This document shows positions 27,056 to 35,672 of a DNA stretch of 64,000 nt, piece by piece (position 1 is the first letter of the stretch; the number at the start of each line of letters is the position of its first letter). This DNA is from CAVQYV01 sp963718295 [NCBI: uncultured Methylomirabilota bacterium]. Lineage in GTDB: Bacteria; Methylomirabilota; Methylomirabilia; CAVQYV01. The stretch spans positions 434,001 through 498,000 of the forward strand of contig CAVQYV010000008.1 in NCBI GenBank assembly GCA_963718295.1. Direction: 5' to 3'. A model generated the notes under the pieces. It made no database searches. It was not told where the DNA came from and saw nothing but the letters and a program-made list of their open reading frames with translations. A program made the translations under genes and the position numbers.

Positions 27056-29517
27056 TCATTCCTGTCCATGCTCCGAAAAGCCTCCGTGTCCTGCCTCCCT
27101 CCCAATATCTATCTTTTTGCCAATCCCAAGGACAATACTCCCGGCCGCCAGATAGCATCCTCCAGCCAGGAACAATACCGCTGGGAAAACCCCAGGAAAT
27201 GGCCAGGATATTGGCGAGGATCACGCTGATCACGGAGAAGAAACCGTTGATGCCCCAGGCCCAGGGCAACGCGGCTTTACCCATTTCCTTCACCGCCGAT
27301 AGCCCCTGGGGAAAGGGAATGCCCATGAAGAAACCCAGTGGCATGAGAAACGGTGACCGAAAGGAGGATCCTGAACGGGTCACTTCGGGGAATCATCCAG
27401 GTGAGCAAGGGGTTGAGAAATAGCCCATAGATGACCAGGATACCGATGAGGATGAGAGCGCACAGGAAAATCCGATATCGGGGAGGAAAGATCCGGTCTG
27501 AATAATAGCTGCCGAGGCCGGAGAACAAGAGCAGAGAGGAAATGATGACGCTCAAGGAATAGGTGGGATGGTGAAGAAAGAGGATGAATCTTTGGATGAA
27601 GGGCAGTTCGATGAAGAAATAGCCGATTCCGATCAGGGCAAAGTAAAGAAAAACCGAGAAGTTGGGGCTGCCCTTCCCAACCCGGGAGAAGAAAAGGGGG
27701 AGCAGAATGAGGAGAAAGCTGACCGTCACTGCGATAATCAGGCAGATCAGCAAAACAAAGTGGCCCCATTCCGAAAATGGGATTCTCTGCGGGCCTGCCT
27801 GCAGCAAGAGGGGCAGCCCCTTCCCCTTGAAGAAGTCATGATAGTAGGGGCGGCTGTCGGTGGGGGCGGAGATCTCGAAGGGATAGCTTTCGATAAATGA
27901 CTGTCTGTCTTGGGAGAGGAGGCTCCGGGCAGCTTCGTAATCGATGGGGAAGTCAGATCGTATATGCCGGTTTGCCTCCTCTGCCTTCATCCCCGGATAA
28001 TGGACCAGGTCAAATAATCGAGCCTCGGAAAAGGCCTTTCCCAACCTGATCTGGCTCGTCGTCAATGGGGTTTTGGAAACCACAAGGGTAGAGACTCTCA
28101 TGGAGCGGATGAAGAAGAGGTGGCGGGAAATGTCCCTGACTTGAAGCCGCTCCAGGGCGGCAATGCAAAGATTCAACATTTTGATGGTTCCCCGGGGAGG
28201 GGATTGATTCCAACGGGTTATGGCGAGGAGCCCGCCCTGATTCAGGTGGCGGATGAACTCTTCCATCGATTCCACCGTGTAGAGGTAAGTTTCGTTCATC
28301 GCATAGATCCCGGAGGAGGCCGCCGCATAGGACTCGGTCAAGGAGACCTCGATCAGGTCATATTTTTGGGTGGTGGAAGAGAGAAACCCCCGCGCCTCTT
28401 TCTCGAAGATCCTCACCCGGGGATGGTCGTAAATCCTCCCGGAGAATTCGGCCATCTCATTTCTCATGAGCCGGATCACATCCCCATTGATCTCCACGCC
28501 CTCGACGGAGGCAAACCCATGAAACAGGGCTTTCAGGATCCCTTCCCCTCCGCCCACCCCCACGATCAGCGCCCTTTGTCTGGCTTCCCTCGGAAGCAGG
28601 TGATAGGGAAGGCTGGAGGGGAGATAGTCGAGATAGCCGACCTTTTCCCATTCCCCATCCCAAGGGATCACCGCGCTCATAGAGTCGCCATCGTAGAATA
28701 TGGCCTTTTGCACCGGCACCTGATAGGGACAAAGGAGGCTCAGGTCCCCCGAGTAGTGGAGGCCTTCCGCCTCCACCGCCTGGACCAGTCCCAGAGGAGA
28801 ATATCGCTCGGCCACGATCCTTGCGCCCGGAAGGAGAAGGGTACGGGATAAGGACTTATAGGGTGACATTTGCCTGAGCTTCAGCCAGTCGAAGGAGAGA
28901 TAGAATCCCACGGCAAAGAGGAGTGAGAATAGGAGGATGGATGCCAAAACCCGTCTCCCGAAGTTGACGGAAAAGAGGACCGCACCAGCAAATGCGATTC
29001 CGTTGACGGCAGCCAGTATCAGGTAGGGATGGAGGAAGAAGGAGAGCAGGACGACGGCTAATGCCCCAACGCCGGATCCGGCGAGATTGAGAAAATAGGT
29101 GCGGCCGATCGGGTAATGGCTCAATGCCATCCCGATTACGGTTGCGGCAAAGAAGAAGGGGATTCCCAGGGCGGCAAAATAGGAGAAGAGGTAGATCCAC
29201 TGATAGGGGTCGATCCCGACCTCGAAGGGATTGAGGGGGATCTTGCAGGAGAAGATGAATCCCAGGCAGAGGGTTACGGGAAAGAGGATGAGAGAACCCA
29301 GGAGACAGAGGGTAAACCTTTTTTCCATGGGGGATCGGAGGATCGCGAGGAAGGTCCCGCTGGCTCCCACTCCCAACAGGGCGAGGCCGATGATCAAAGC
29401 GGAGAGATTCTGCCACTGGATGATGGAAAAGATGCGAACCAGGATGATCTCGTAGCACAGGAGAGAAAAAGAGGTGAGGAAGACCACCAGAGGCACAAAT
29501 CGGAGCTGCCCTTTCAT
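27056..29517 (-). pseudogene. Membrane-embedded spermidine-synthase-like protein, C-terminus frameshifted
   Basis: Residues 1-~220 form about six transmembrane helices. A soluble SAM-binding, spermidine-synthase-like domain follows (ALIVGVGGGEGILKAL, then VEGVEINGDVIRL and YDLIEVSL). A second membrane part begins near residue 600. The C-terminal helices change frame twice: near 27355 (into PFLMPLGFFMGIPFPQGL) and near 27178 (into VLFLAGGCYLAAGS). Restored, the frame ends at a stop at 27058-27056. The open frame as read ends at 27277. This fusion of a transporter-like domain and a polyamine-synthase-like domain is known; its product is usually unknown. It lies 3 bases after the isoaspartyl methyltransferase stop, so the two are one operon. 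Confidence 0.75.
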
Positions 29518-29520
29518 GCC

Positions 29521-30252
29521 CTAATCCCCTTTCCATCGGACCAGGGGGACAAAGGCCACCTGGGTGATGACTATGGTCTCGATATCCTTTTCACTCTTCT
29601 TCTTGACCAGGAATAGATCCTGGACGGAGAAGGGGGGACCCACCGGGATGCACATCAAGCCTCCCACCTTGAGCTGCTTGATCAGGGGGGGAGGAATAAA
29701 CTCCGCCGCCGCGGTGACGATAATCGCATCGAAGGGAGCCTGCTCCTGCCAGCCGTAATAGCCGTCCCGGTGGACCACCCGGACATTTCGGTAACCTTGC
29801 TCTTTCAGGGTTCTTTCGGCACGGGATGACAGTTGGGAAACGATCTCGACCGTAAAGACCCGATTCACGATTTCCGCGAGTATGGCCGCCTGATATCCGG
29901 AGCCGGTTCCTATCTCCAGCACCCGCGCACCCTTTTTCAAGTCCAAAAGCTCGGTCATCAGGGCCACGATGTAGGGCTGGGAGATGGTTTGCCCAAAGCC
30001 TATGGGAAGGGGATGGTCCCGGTAAGCTCGTTTTCGGTTCTCCGGGGGGACGAAGAGATGTCTGGGGACCTTTCTCAGGGCGGCAAGAACCCTTGGATCC
30101 CGGATCCCCCTTGCTTCAATTTGTTCGCTTACCATCCTTTCTCTTTCGTCCTGGAATTCATCCTCGGCGGCGAAGCCGAGCATGAGAAGGGATAGGGGAA
30201 GGATGGCACCCGCGAGAACAGAAGCGAGAAAGCCTTTCAGAAAACGCTGCAT
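29521..30252 (-). CDS. pcm: Protein-L-isoaspartate O-methyltransferase with signal peptide
   Basis: The 243-residue product has the Pcm core: RDHPLPIGFGQTISQPYIVALM, the SAM site VLEIGTGSGYQAAILA and AIIVTAAAEFIPPPL. It methylates isoaspartyl residues to start repair of aged proteins. Unlike the cytosolic enzyme it starts with a hydrophobic N-terminus (FLKGFLASVLAGAILPLSLLMLGFA) that looks like a signal peptide or anchor, so it probably works in the periplasm. SAM supply there would be a problem, so the topology needs testing. It is the first gene of a two-gene operon with the membrane spermidine-synthase-like gene. Confidence 0.85.
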   Translation of the reverse strand: MQRFLKGFLASVLAGAILPLSLLMLGFAAEDEFQDERERMVSEQIEARGIRDPRVLAALRKVPRHLFVPPENRKRAYRDHPLPIGFGQTISQPYIVALMTELLDLKKGARVLEIGTGSGYQAAILAEIVNRVFTVEIVSQLSSRAERTLKEQGYRNVRVVHRDGYYGWQEQAPFDAIIVTAAAEFIPPPLIKQLKVGGLMCIPVGPPFSVQDLFLVKKKSEKDIETIVITQVAFVPLVRWKGD

Positions 30253-30286
30253 GGTTGCCTCAGGATGACGGATGGGCCCTCATCAG

Positions 30287-31552
30287 TCATGATTTATGGG
30301 ATTGAGCCAGGGAGGCACGAAGGATCGCCTTCTCTCCGAAGCGTTCGCGGATGGAATCCACGGCCTGATCCAAACGAGTGTGTCGGTCGCCTTGGGCATC
30401 AAAGAGATCCAGCTGTTTCCCACTCACCAGATTTGCCGCTCGTACCCCCAGCAGTCGGACCCTGGCGCCGGGCTTCCACGCCGCCCTCAGCAAGGATTTA
30501 GCAGCCCGATAGATCTCGGAGGTGGAGTCCGTGGCCTTGCCCGGTGTCGTCTGGCGCGTGATCGTGTCAAAGCTGGGCCACCGCAGTTTGATGGCAATCG
30601 TCCTGGACTGCATGCCCTCTGTGCGCAGGTCATGTCCTACCTCCTCACAGAGGGAGAGCAGGACGTGCTTCAACTTCTCCATATCTCCCAGATCTTGAGC
30701 GAAGGTGGTCTCGCGGCTGAAGGACTTGGGGAGGTGGTCGGTCTCGATCAGGCTGCCATCCACGCCCAACGCCTTGCGCTGCATCTCCAGGGCCCACTGT
30801 CCGAACTCCCTCCTCAGCATCTCCAGGGAAGCCTTCTGCAGATCCCCTATGGACCGGATGCCGAGGGCCTGGAGCCTCTCCACTGACTTGGGTCCCACTC
30901 CCCACAGCTTCGATACCGGGATCGGTGCCAGGAATTGGGATTCTTCCCCTGCTGGCACATGGACCAGACCGTCCGGCTTGCCGTAGTTGGAAGCGATCTT
31001 GGCCACCAGCTTGTTGGCTGCCACTCCGATGGTGCAGGGCAATCCCACTTCCTCGCGGATTTGGCGCTTCAGGCTGGCGGCAAGCGAGAGGGGATCGCCC
31101 CACAGGAGGGTGCAGTGAGTGGCATCGAGGAAAACCTCATCCACCGATACCTGTTCCATGGGACAGCCCGAGGCACGGAGGACGTCCATCACCCGGGTCG
31201 AGTGTTCGGAATAGACCGCAAAATGGGGCGGGGCGACAATGGCTTGAGGACAGAGGCGAAGGGCTTGGGCCATGGGCATGGCCGAGTGGACTCCGAAGGC
31301 GCGGGCGGCATAAGAGCAAGAGGCGACGACGCCTCGCTCCTCGGGCCTGGCGCCGACCAGGATGGGGCAGCCCCGCCATTGCGGGTGGAGCAGCTCCTCC
31401 ACCGAGGCATAGAAGGCATCGAGGTCGAGACAGAGGATGGTCCGAGTTCCAGAGCATGAACCTATTATGACAGATTCCAAGAATGAGATCAATCGGAGCA
31501 GTTTTCTGGTCTGTGTCGCTTGAGCGGCTTGCCAGCACGGAACCCAATTCAA
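30287..31552 (-). CDS. dinB: DNA polymerase IV (Y-family)
   Basis: The product carries the Y-family motifs: [13 protein letters not shown] (catalytic Asp43, steric-gate Tyr48), SVDEVFLD (Asp138, Glu139), GVAANKLVAKIAS and the helix-hairpin-helix LWGVGPKSVERLQALG, plus the little-finger domain. It performs error-prone translesion synthesis. The start is unclear: the first in-frame codon is TTG at 31552, yet the polymerase domain only begins near residue 38. A good minus-strand promoter (TTGATC 31492-31487, CATAAT 31469-31464, 17 apart) lies inside this head. The only ATG after it (about 31456) is out of frame by one base, so the true start or a small frameshift should be checked. The first ~250 bases are duplicated at 37971-38222. 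Confidence 0.85.
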   Translation of the reverse strand: MNWVPCWQAAQATQTRKLLRLISFLESVIIGSCSGTRTILCLDLDAFYASVEELLHPQWRGCPILVGARPEERGVVASCSYAARAFGVHSAMPMAQALRLCPQAIVAPPHFAVYSEHSTRVMDVLRASGCPMEQVSVDEVFLDATHCTLLWGDPLSLAASLKRQIREEVGLPCTIGVAANKLVAKIASNYGKPDGLVHVPAGEESQFLAPIPVSKLWGVGPKSVERLQALGIRSIGDLQKASLEMLRREFGQWALEMQRKALGVDGSLIETDHLPKSFSRETTFAQDLGDMEKLKHVLLSLCEEVGHDLRTEGMQSRTIAIKLRWPSFDTITRQTTPGKATDSTSEIYRAAKSLLRAAWKPGARVRLLGVRAANLVSGKQLDLFDAQGDRHTRLDQAVDSIRERFGEKAILRASLAQSHKS

Positions 31553-31605
31553 CGAATTGACAAAGAAGGCCGGGGAAAAAAAATCTATTGACTTACTGTT
31601 TCAAC
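31301..31605. repeat. Long direct repeat, copy A (dinB 5' end and upstream)
   Basis: About 305 bp matching 37971-38274 in the same orientation with roughly eight differences, including one base in an A-run. This copy is the native one: it carries the first part of the complete dinB gene and its upstream sequence, up to TTGACTTACTGTTTCAAC. The island between the two copies holds radC and the type I restriction locus. Confidence 0.93.
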
Positions 31606-31671
31606 AGACAGAGCACAAAGACGGCGTCAGGACTGCACCGGAGCGAAGAGGAAATGCGATAAAGCAAGACC
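31606..31671. repeat. 66-bp direct repeat, copy A
   Basis: Starts AGACAGAG and ends AAGCAAGAC; matches 39015-39080 with two differences. In this copy it directly follows the dinB-side repeat. In the other copy it is separated from it by about 740 bp holding the AbrB/VapC module. Confidence 0.9.
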
Positions 31672-31723
31672 CTATCGCTTTACCGGTTTCGCTTTTGGAT
31701 TACCGCGAGGAAATCTTTGGAGA

Positions 31724-32420
31724 ATGAAGCTCGTGGGCAAGAACAAGGAAGCTAAAGGGATAAAAGGCTGGCCCAAATCGGAACGACCTCGGGAGCTAAT
31801 ACTAGAGAAGGGGCCTGAATTCGTTTCTGATGCGGGCTTGTTGGCCATCCTTCTGCGTACCGGGGTAGAGAGGGAAGGATGCAGTCACATTGGGTCGCGA
31901 ACTGCTCGCGCACTTCGGCAGCCTGGGAGGAGTACTCAGTGCGAATAGAGAAGACTTAAAGAGGGTTCGAGGCTTAGGGCCAGCAAAGATCTCCCAGCTC
32001 CTTGCGGCTACGGAGATTGCCAAGAGGCAGCTCAAGGAGCGGATTTTGCGTGGGGCTGTAATCAATGGACCGGAAGATGTCATCGACTATCTTGCTTTGT
32101 CCATGTCGAATCTTAGAGAAGAAGTCTTTAGAGTGATCTACCTGAATAGTGCCAATGCCGTCTTGGCGATTGAAGATCTCTCCAGGGGGACCGTGGATCA
32201 ATCAGTCGTCTACCCGAGAGAGATTATCAAGAGAGCCCTGGAGTTGAATGCCTCAGGCCTCATTTTTGTTCACAATCATCCCTCCGGTGACTTGAAGCCC
32301 AGCCAGCAGGACCTCTCCCTAAAAGAGAAGTTAGCCAAAGCCTGTCTCTCCGTAGATTTGAGGCCTTTGGATCACCTGATTATTGGCCCAAGTGGATACC
32401 TGTCAATAAAAAGCATTTGA
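31724..32420 (+). pseudogene. radC: RadC/YicR-family JAB-domain protein, frameshifted
   Basis: The N-terminal part (31724 to about 31872) reads [30 protein letters not shown], typical of the RadC head. The frame changes by one base near 31872 (GAGAGGGAAGG) and continues as [14 protein letters not shown], a helix-hairpin-helix (GLGPAKISQLLA) and the JAB metal site HNHPSGDLKPSQQD. All catalytic ligands remain. RadC-family genes are common on mobile elements; their biochemical role is unresolved. A single insertion explains the break, so it is recent or a read error. It is the first gene of the island. Confidence 0.8.
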
Positions 32421-32462
32421 TGGCTTTGGATTATAAGTAGTTTAACCTCCTTATTACTGAGG

Positions 32463-32485
32463 ATAAACTATAATGATCAGTTTAT
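32463..32485. promoter_or_regulatory. Inverted repeat upstream of hsdM (possible operator)
   Basis: ATAAACT and AGTTTAT arms flank ATAATGATC, overlapping a TATAAT -10-like box (32469-32474). It lies about 75 bases before the hsdM start. No clear -35 is seen, so a regulated promoter is only a suggestion. Confidence 0.35.
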
Positions 32486-32561
32486 GTTGACACAGTATGA
32501 TTTTCGTAGTAAGAAGGATTGCGATCTATTTTTCTCATTCTTGGATTAAGAGGGAAATCGT

Positions 32562-34052
32562 ATGGAGAAAATCAGTTTAGAGAGGTTGAAGGCCCATCTC
32601 TGGGGGTCGGCCAACATCCTCAGGAGCAGCATTGATGCTGCGGACTACAAGAATTACATCTTCGGCCTGCTCTTTCTGAAGCGTCTCTCCGACGTCTTCG
32701 AAGAAGAAGCGGAGCGGATCGTGAGGGAAACAGGCAATCAGGAAGTGGCCTGGAAGGACCCGGATGAGCACGAGTTCTTCGTTCCGGAATCGGCCCGATG
32801 GGACTTCATTAAGGCTCATACCCAGAATCTGGGTGAACTTCTCAACAAGGCGAACGAAGCTCTGGAAGAATGGAATACCTCCACCCTGGAAGGGGTGCTT
32901 ACCGCCACGGATTTCAACGACAAGGACCGATTGCCGGATGTGACCCTTTCCAAGCTGATCGCCCACTTCTCGGCCATCCGCTTGCGGAACGAGGACCTAA
33001 CCGATCCGGATATCCTGGGGAGTGCCTACGAATATCTGATCAGTCAGTTCGCGGACGACTCCGGGAAGAAGGGAGGGGAATTCTATACCCCCAAAGAGGT
33101 GGTGACCCTCCTGGTGGAGATCTTAGATCCCCAGGAGAAGATGCGCATCTGCGATCCCACCTGTGGGTCGGGTGGCATGCTGGTTCAGTCCGCCTATCAC
33201 CTGAGGGAAAAGGGACAAAACCCGAAGAACATCTCTCTGTTCGGCCAGGAAAGGAACATCGGCACTTGGGCCATCTGCAAGATGAACATGCTGCTCCATG
33301 GATTGTCCAGCGCCAGACTGGAGAGGGGAGACACCCTGAGGGGACCCAGGCTGCTCAGGGAGGATGGAAAGCTCATGGAGTTCGACATCGTCATTGCCAA
33401 TCCTCCCTTCTCCCTCAAGAACTGGGGGTATGAAGAGGCCCAGCACGACCCCTATCGCCGTTTTCGATTCGGCATCCCCCCCAAGGGCTATGGGGACTAC
33501 GCCTTTGTGCAGCACATGATCGCCACCTTGAACCCTCGAGGCCAGGCGGGCGTGGTGCTCCCTCATGGGATCCTTTTCCGGGGAGGAGCGGAGGGGAAGA
33601 TCCGAAAAGGGATACTGGAAGAGGATCTGTTAGAGGCCGTCATCGGGCTTCCGCCCAACCTCTTCTTTGGTGCAAGCATCCCGGCCTGCCTCTTCATTCT
33701 GAACAAGGACAAGGCCCGTGAGCGCAAGGGCAAGGTCTTCTTCCTCTACGGGGCCAACGACTTCCTGAAGGGAAAGAATCAAAACCACCTGCGGAGGGAA
33801 GACATCGGGAAGATGGTGGATGCCTACCAAGGATACCGGTCCATCGAGAGGTATTGCCGGCCCGTATCCCTCGATGAGATCCGATCCAATGACCACAACT
33901 TGAACATCACGCGCTATATCGATGTCAGCGAAGAAGAAGAGCCGATCGATGTGCAAAAGGCCCTGGATGAGCTGGGGGTGCTGAGAGAGGAGCGGGCCGC
34001 CATCGAAGAAAAGGTGAACGGCTACCTGAAGCAACTCGGATATCGGATTTAG
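32562..34052 (+). CDS. hsdM: Type I restriction-modification methyltransferase subunit
   Basis: The 496-residue product has the N-terminal helical HsdM domain (about 5-160), the SAM motif DPTCGSGG (198-205) and the catalytic NPPF (280-283) of N6-adenine methyltransferases. Length and order are normal, with no frame break. It needs HsdS for site choice; that gene is present downstream. GAGGGAAATCGT precedes the ATG. The locus continues with a nucleotidyltransferase two bases later, so the whole set is one operon. Because hsdR is destroyed here, this is probably an orphan methyltransferase. Confidence 0.95.
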   Translation: MEKISLERLKAHLWGSANILRSSIDAADYKNYIFGLLFLKRLSDVFEEEAERIVRETGNQEVAWKDPDEHEFFVPESARWDFIKAHTQNLGELLNKANEALEEWNTSTLEGVLTATDFNDKDRLPDVTLSKLIAHFSAIRLRNEDLTDPDILGSAYEYLISQFADDSGKKGGEFYTPKEVVTLLVEILDPQEKMRICDPTCGSGGMLVQSAYHLREKGQNPKNISLFGQERNIGTWAICKMNMLLHGLSSARLERGDTLRGPRLLREDGKLMEFDIVIANPPFSLKNWGYEEAQHDPYRRFRFGIPPKGYGDYAFVQHMIATLNPRGQAGVVLPHGILFRGGAEGKIRKGILEEDLLEAVIGLPPNLFFGASIPACLFILNKDKARERKGKVFFLYGANDFLKGKNQNHLRREDIGKMVDAYQGYRSIERYCRPVSLDEIRSNDHNLNITRYIDVSEEEEPIDVQKALDELGVLREERAAIEEKVNGYLKQLGYRI

Positions 34053-34054
34053 CC

Positions 34055-34654
34055 ATGTTTCGGGATCAAAAGCAGGTGGAGGCGGTCTTGAGCGCCCTGG
34101 GAGAGCAACTGGAGGAGATCGCCAAAGAATCTTTCGAGCTGCTGGCATGCGGAGGCTCGGCACTCCATGTCCTCGGTCTGATTCAGCGGGCCACCAAGGA
34201 TGTGGATATCGTTGCCTATGTGAGGCGGGATGAGACAGGGAATCCCACTTTCATGAAAGCGGATCCTCTGAATCCCGAATTGCTGCTGGCCGCCAGAAAG
34301 GTGGCCCGGGATTTCAACCTGCCGGACAATTGGCTCAACACCGGCCCCGCCTCAACCCTTGATTTTGGACTTCCTGAGGGACTGCTGGGACGAGTTGTCA
34401 CCCGCCAATTCGGCACAAAGCTGATCGTTCATTTCCTGGGACGCTATGACCAGATTTGCTTCAAGGTTTACGCTGCGACCGACCAAGGTCCCGGCAAGCA
34501 CCTGGACGATCTCCTCCTCCTCAAACCAACCGCAGAGGAGATCGAGCAGGCCGCTCGCTGGAGCATGTCCCACGACGTTTCGGAGGGATACAGGCAAAGC
34601 CTCAAGGATCTCCTGGAGCACATGGGATTCGCGGATGTCGCCCAACGGCTTTAG
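34055..34654 (+). CDS. DUF6036-type nucleotidyltransferase
   Basis: The 199-residue product has a nucleotidyltransferase-like core: LLACGGSALHVLGL, then the metal site ATKDVDIVAYV, as in AbiEii/DUF6036 proteins. It starts two bases after hsdM and its end overlaps the next gene by 20 bases. Such enzymes often act in toxin-antitoxin or abortive-infection systems by adding nucleotides to RNA or protein. The Gly-Gly-Ser and Asp-x-Asp residues are intact, so activity is plausible. Its position inside a restriction operon is unusual. Confidence 0.7.
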   Translation: MFRDQKQVEAVLSALGEQLEEIAKESFELLACGGSALHVLGLIQRATKDVDIVAYVRRDETGNPTFMKADPLNPELLLAARKVARDFNLPDNWLNTGPASTLDFGLPEGLLGRVVTRQFGTKLIVHFLGRYDQICFKVYAATDQGPGKHLDDLLLLKPTAEEIEQAARWSMSHDVSEGYRQSLKDLLEHMGFADVAQRL

Positions 34655-35672
34655 ATCCCTATTTCTGGAGAATGCCCTCAACTTCCTCTGGAGGCAGTGG
34701 TCGGCTCTCGGCCTCCTGGGCGAGGCGAGGACTGAGGATCCCTGGACCATCGATCCGGAAGCGATGCTTCTCTTCACCCTCGAGATGGGGCGCTATGAGC
34801 CGAGGCTTTTCGACGAGGTGATGGATTGGTTGGCCGTCAACGGGAAGTGGCTCGACCTACAGCGGCTGCGGGGCATCTTGCAGGGAAAGGGGGACGCAAC
34901 CCGGAATCTACTGGGGGCCGCCGCCGCTTTCCTGGTGAGGGAACGCAAGGAAAGAAGGTGGCAGAACCTGGCCTGCAAATCCGGGATGGAGGAAGACGCC
35001 GCCTCTATGGAATCCCTCTTTTACCAGAAAGACGGGAGGCCGTATCCTCTTTCCGACAAACCGGACCCCGCCTTTCTCTCCTGCGGATTCAACCGCCCCG
35101 AGTTGACTGTCCGCCGCTTGACGAGAAAGGTTTCCATCACCTCCCACAGCACCATTCGCTTCTTGATGCGGGCCCTCTTCGGTTTAGGCTCCCGGGCCGA
35201 GTGTCTGGTTTACCTTCTTACCCATGAGGGAGGACATCCGGCAGAGATAGCCAAGGCCATCGGCCTCTCGGTCCGGGGGACCCAGGATGCCCTGATCGAC
35301 CTTGCCCGTTCCGGCCTGGTCCTGACCCGCATCAAGGGGAGGAGGAAGATCGAATACTGGCTGTCCCAGGAACGGTGGTGGGAGTTTCTGTCCCGGGGCC
35401 GCGTGGGGGAGCTCAAGAGGCCCGTCTGGATCGATTGGATCGCCCTCTATAATGGGCTTTCGCAGATATGGGCAACGCTGGAGGAGATGAGCCAGGAGGG
35501 CATCAGCGACTACATGAGGAGCTCCAGGCTTCGTGATTCCCTGGAAGCTGTGGGCAGTGAGTTCTCGAAGAGCGGGCTCGATATTCCACCGATTCCGGGG
35601 GCGGAAGTGAGGCCGGAGGAGTACGAAAAAGCTTTCGAGGCCTTTATTATTAATCTGTTTGGAACAAGTTAA
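34635..35672 (+). CDS. Winged-helix protein paired with the nucleotidyltransferase
   Basis: The start is the ATG at 34635 (MSPNGFRSLFLEN), inside the end of the previous gene; a longer open frame to 34446 would run through that gene. The 345-residue product is mostly helical. It has a winged helix-turn-helix near residues 185-245 (HPAEIAKAIGLSVRGTQDALIDLARSGLV) followed by a wing (IKGRRKIEYWLS). It ends one base before the hsdS ATG. It probably regulates or neutralises the nucleotidyltransferase, like the antitoxin of AbiE-type pairs; that is inference. Confidence 0.65.
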   Translation: MSPNGFRSLFLENALNFLWRQWSALGLLGEARTEDPWTIDPEAMLLFTLEMGRYEPRLFDEVMDWLAVNGKWLDLQRLRGILQGKGDATRNLLGAAAAFLVRERKERRWQNLACKSGMEEDAASMESLFYQKDGRPYPLSDKPDPAFLSCGFNRPELTVRRLTRKVSITSHSTIRFLMRALFGLGSRAECLVYLLTHEGGHPAEIAKAIGLSVRGTQDALIDLARSGLVLTRIKGRRKIEYWLSQERWWEFLSRGRVGELKRPVWIDWIALYNGLSQIWATLEEMSQEGISDYMRSSRLRDSLEAVGSEFSKSGLDIPPIPGAEVRPEEYEKAFEAFIINLFGTS

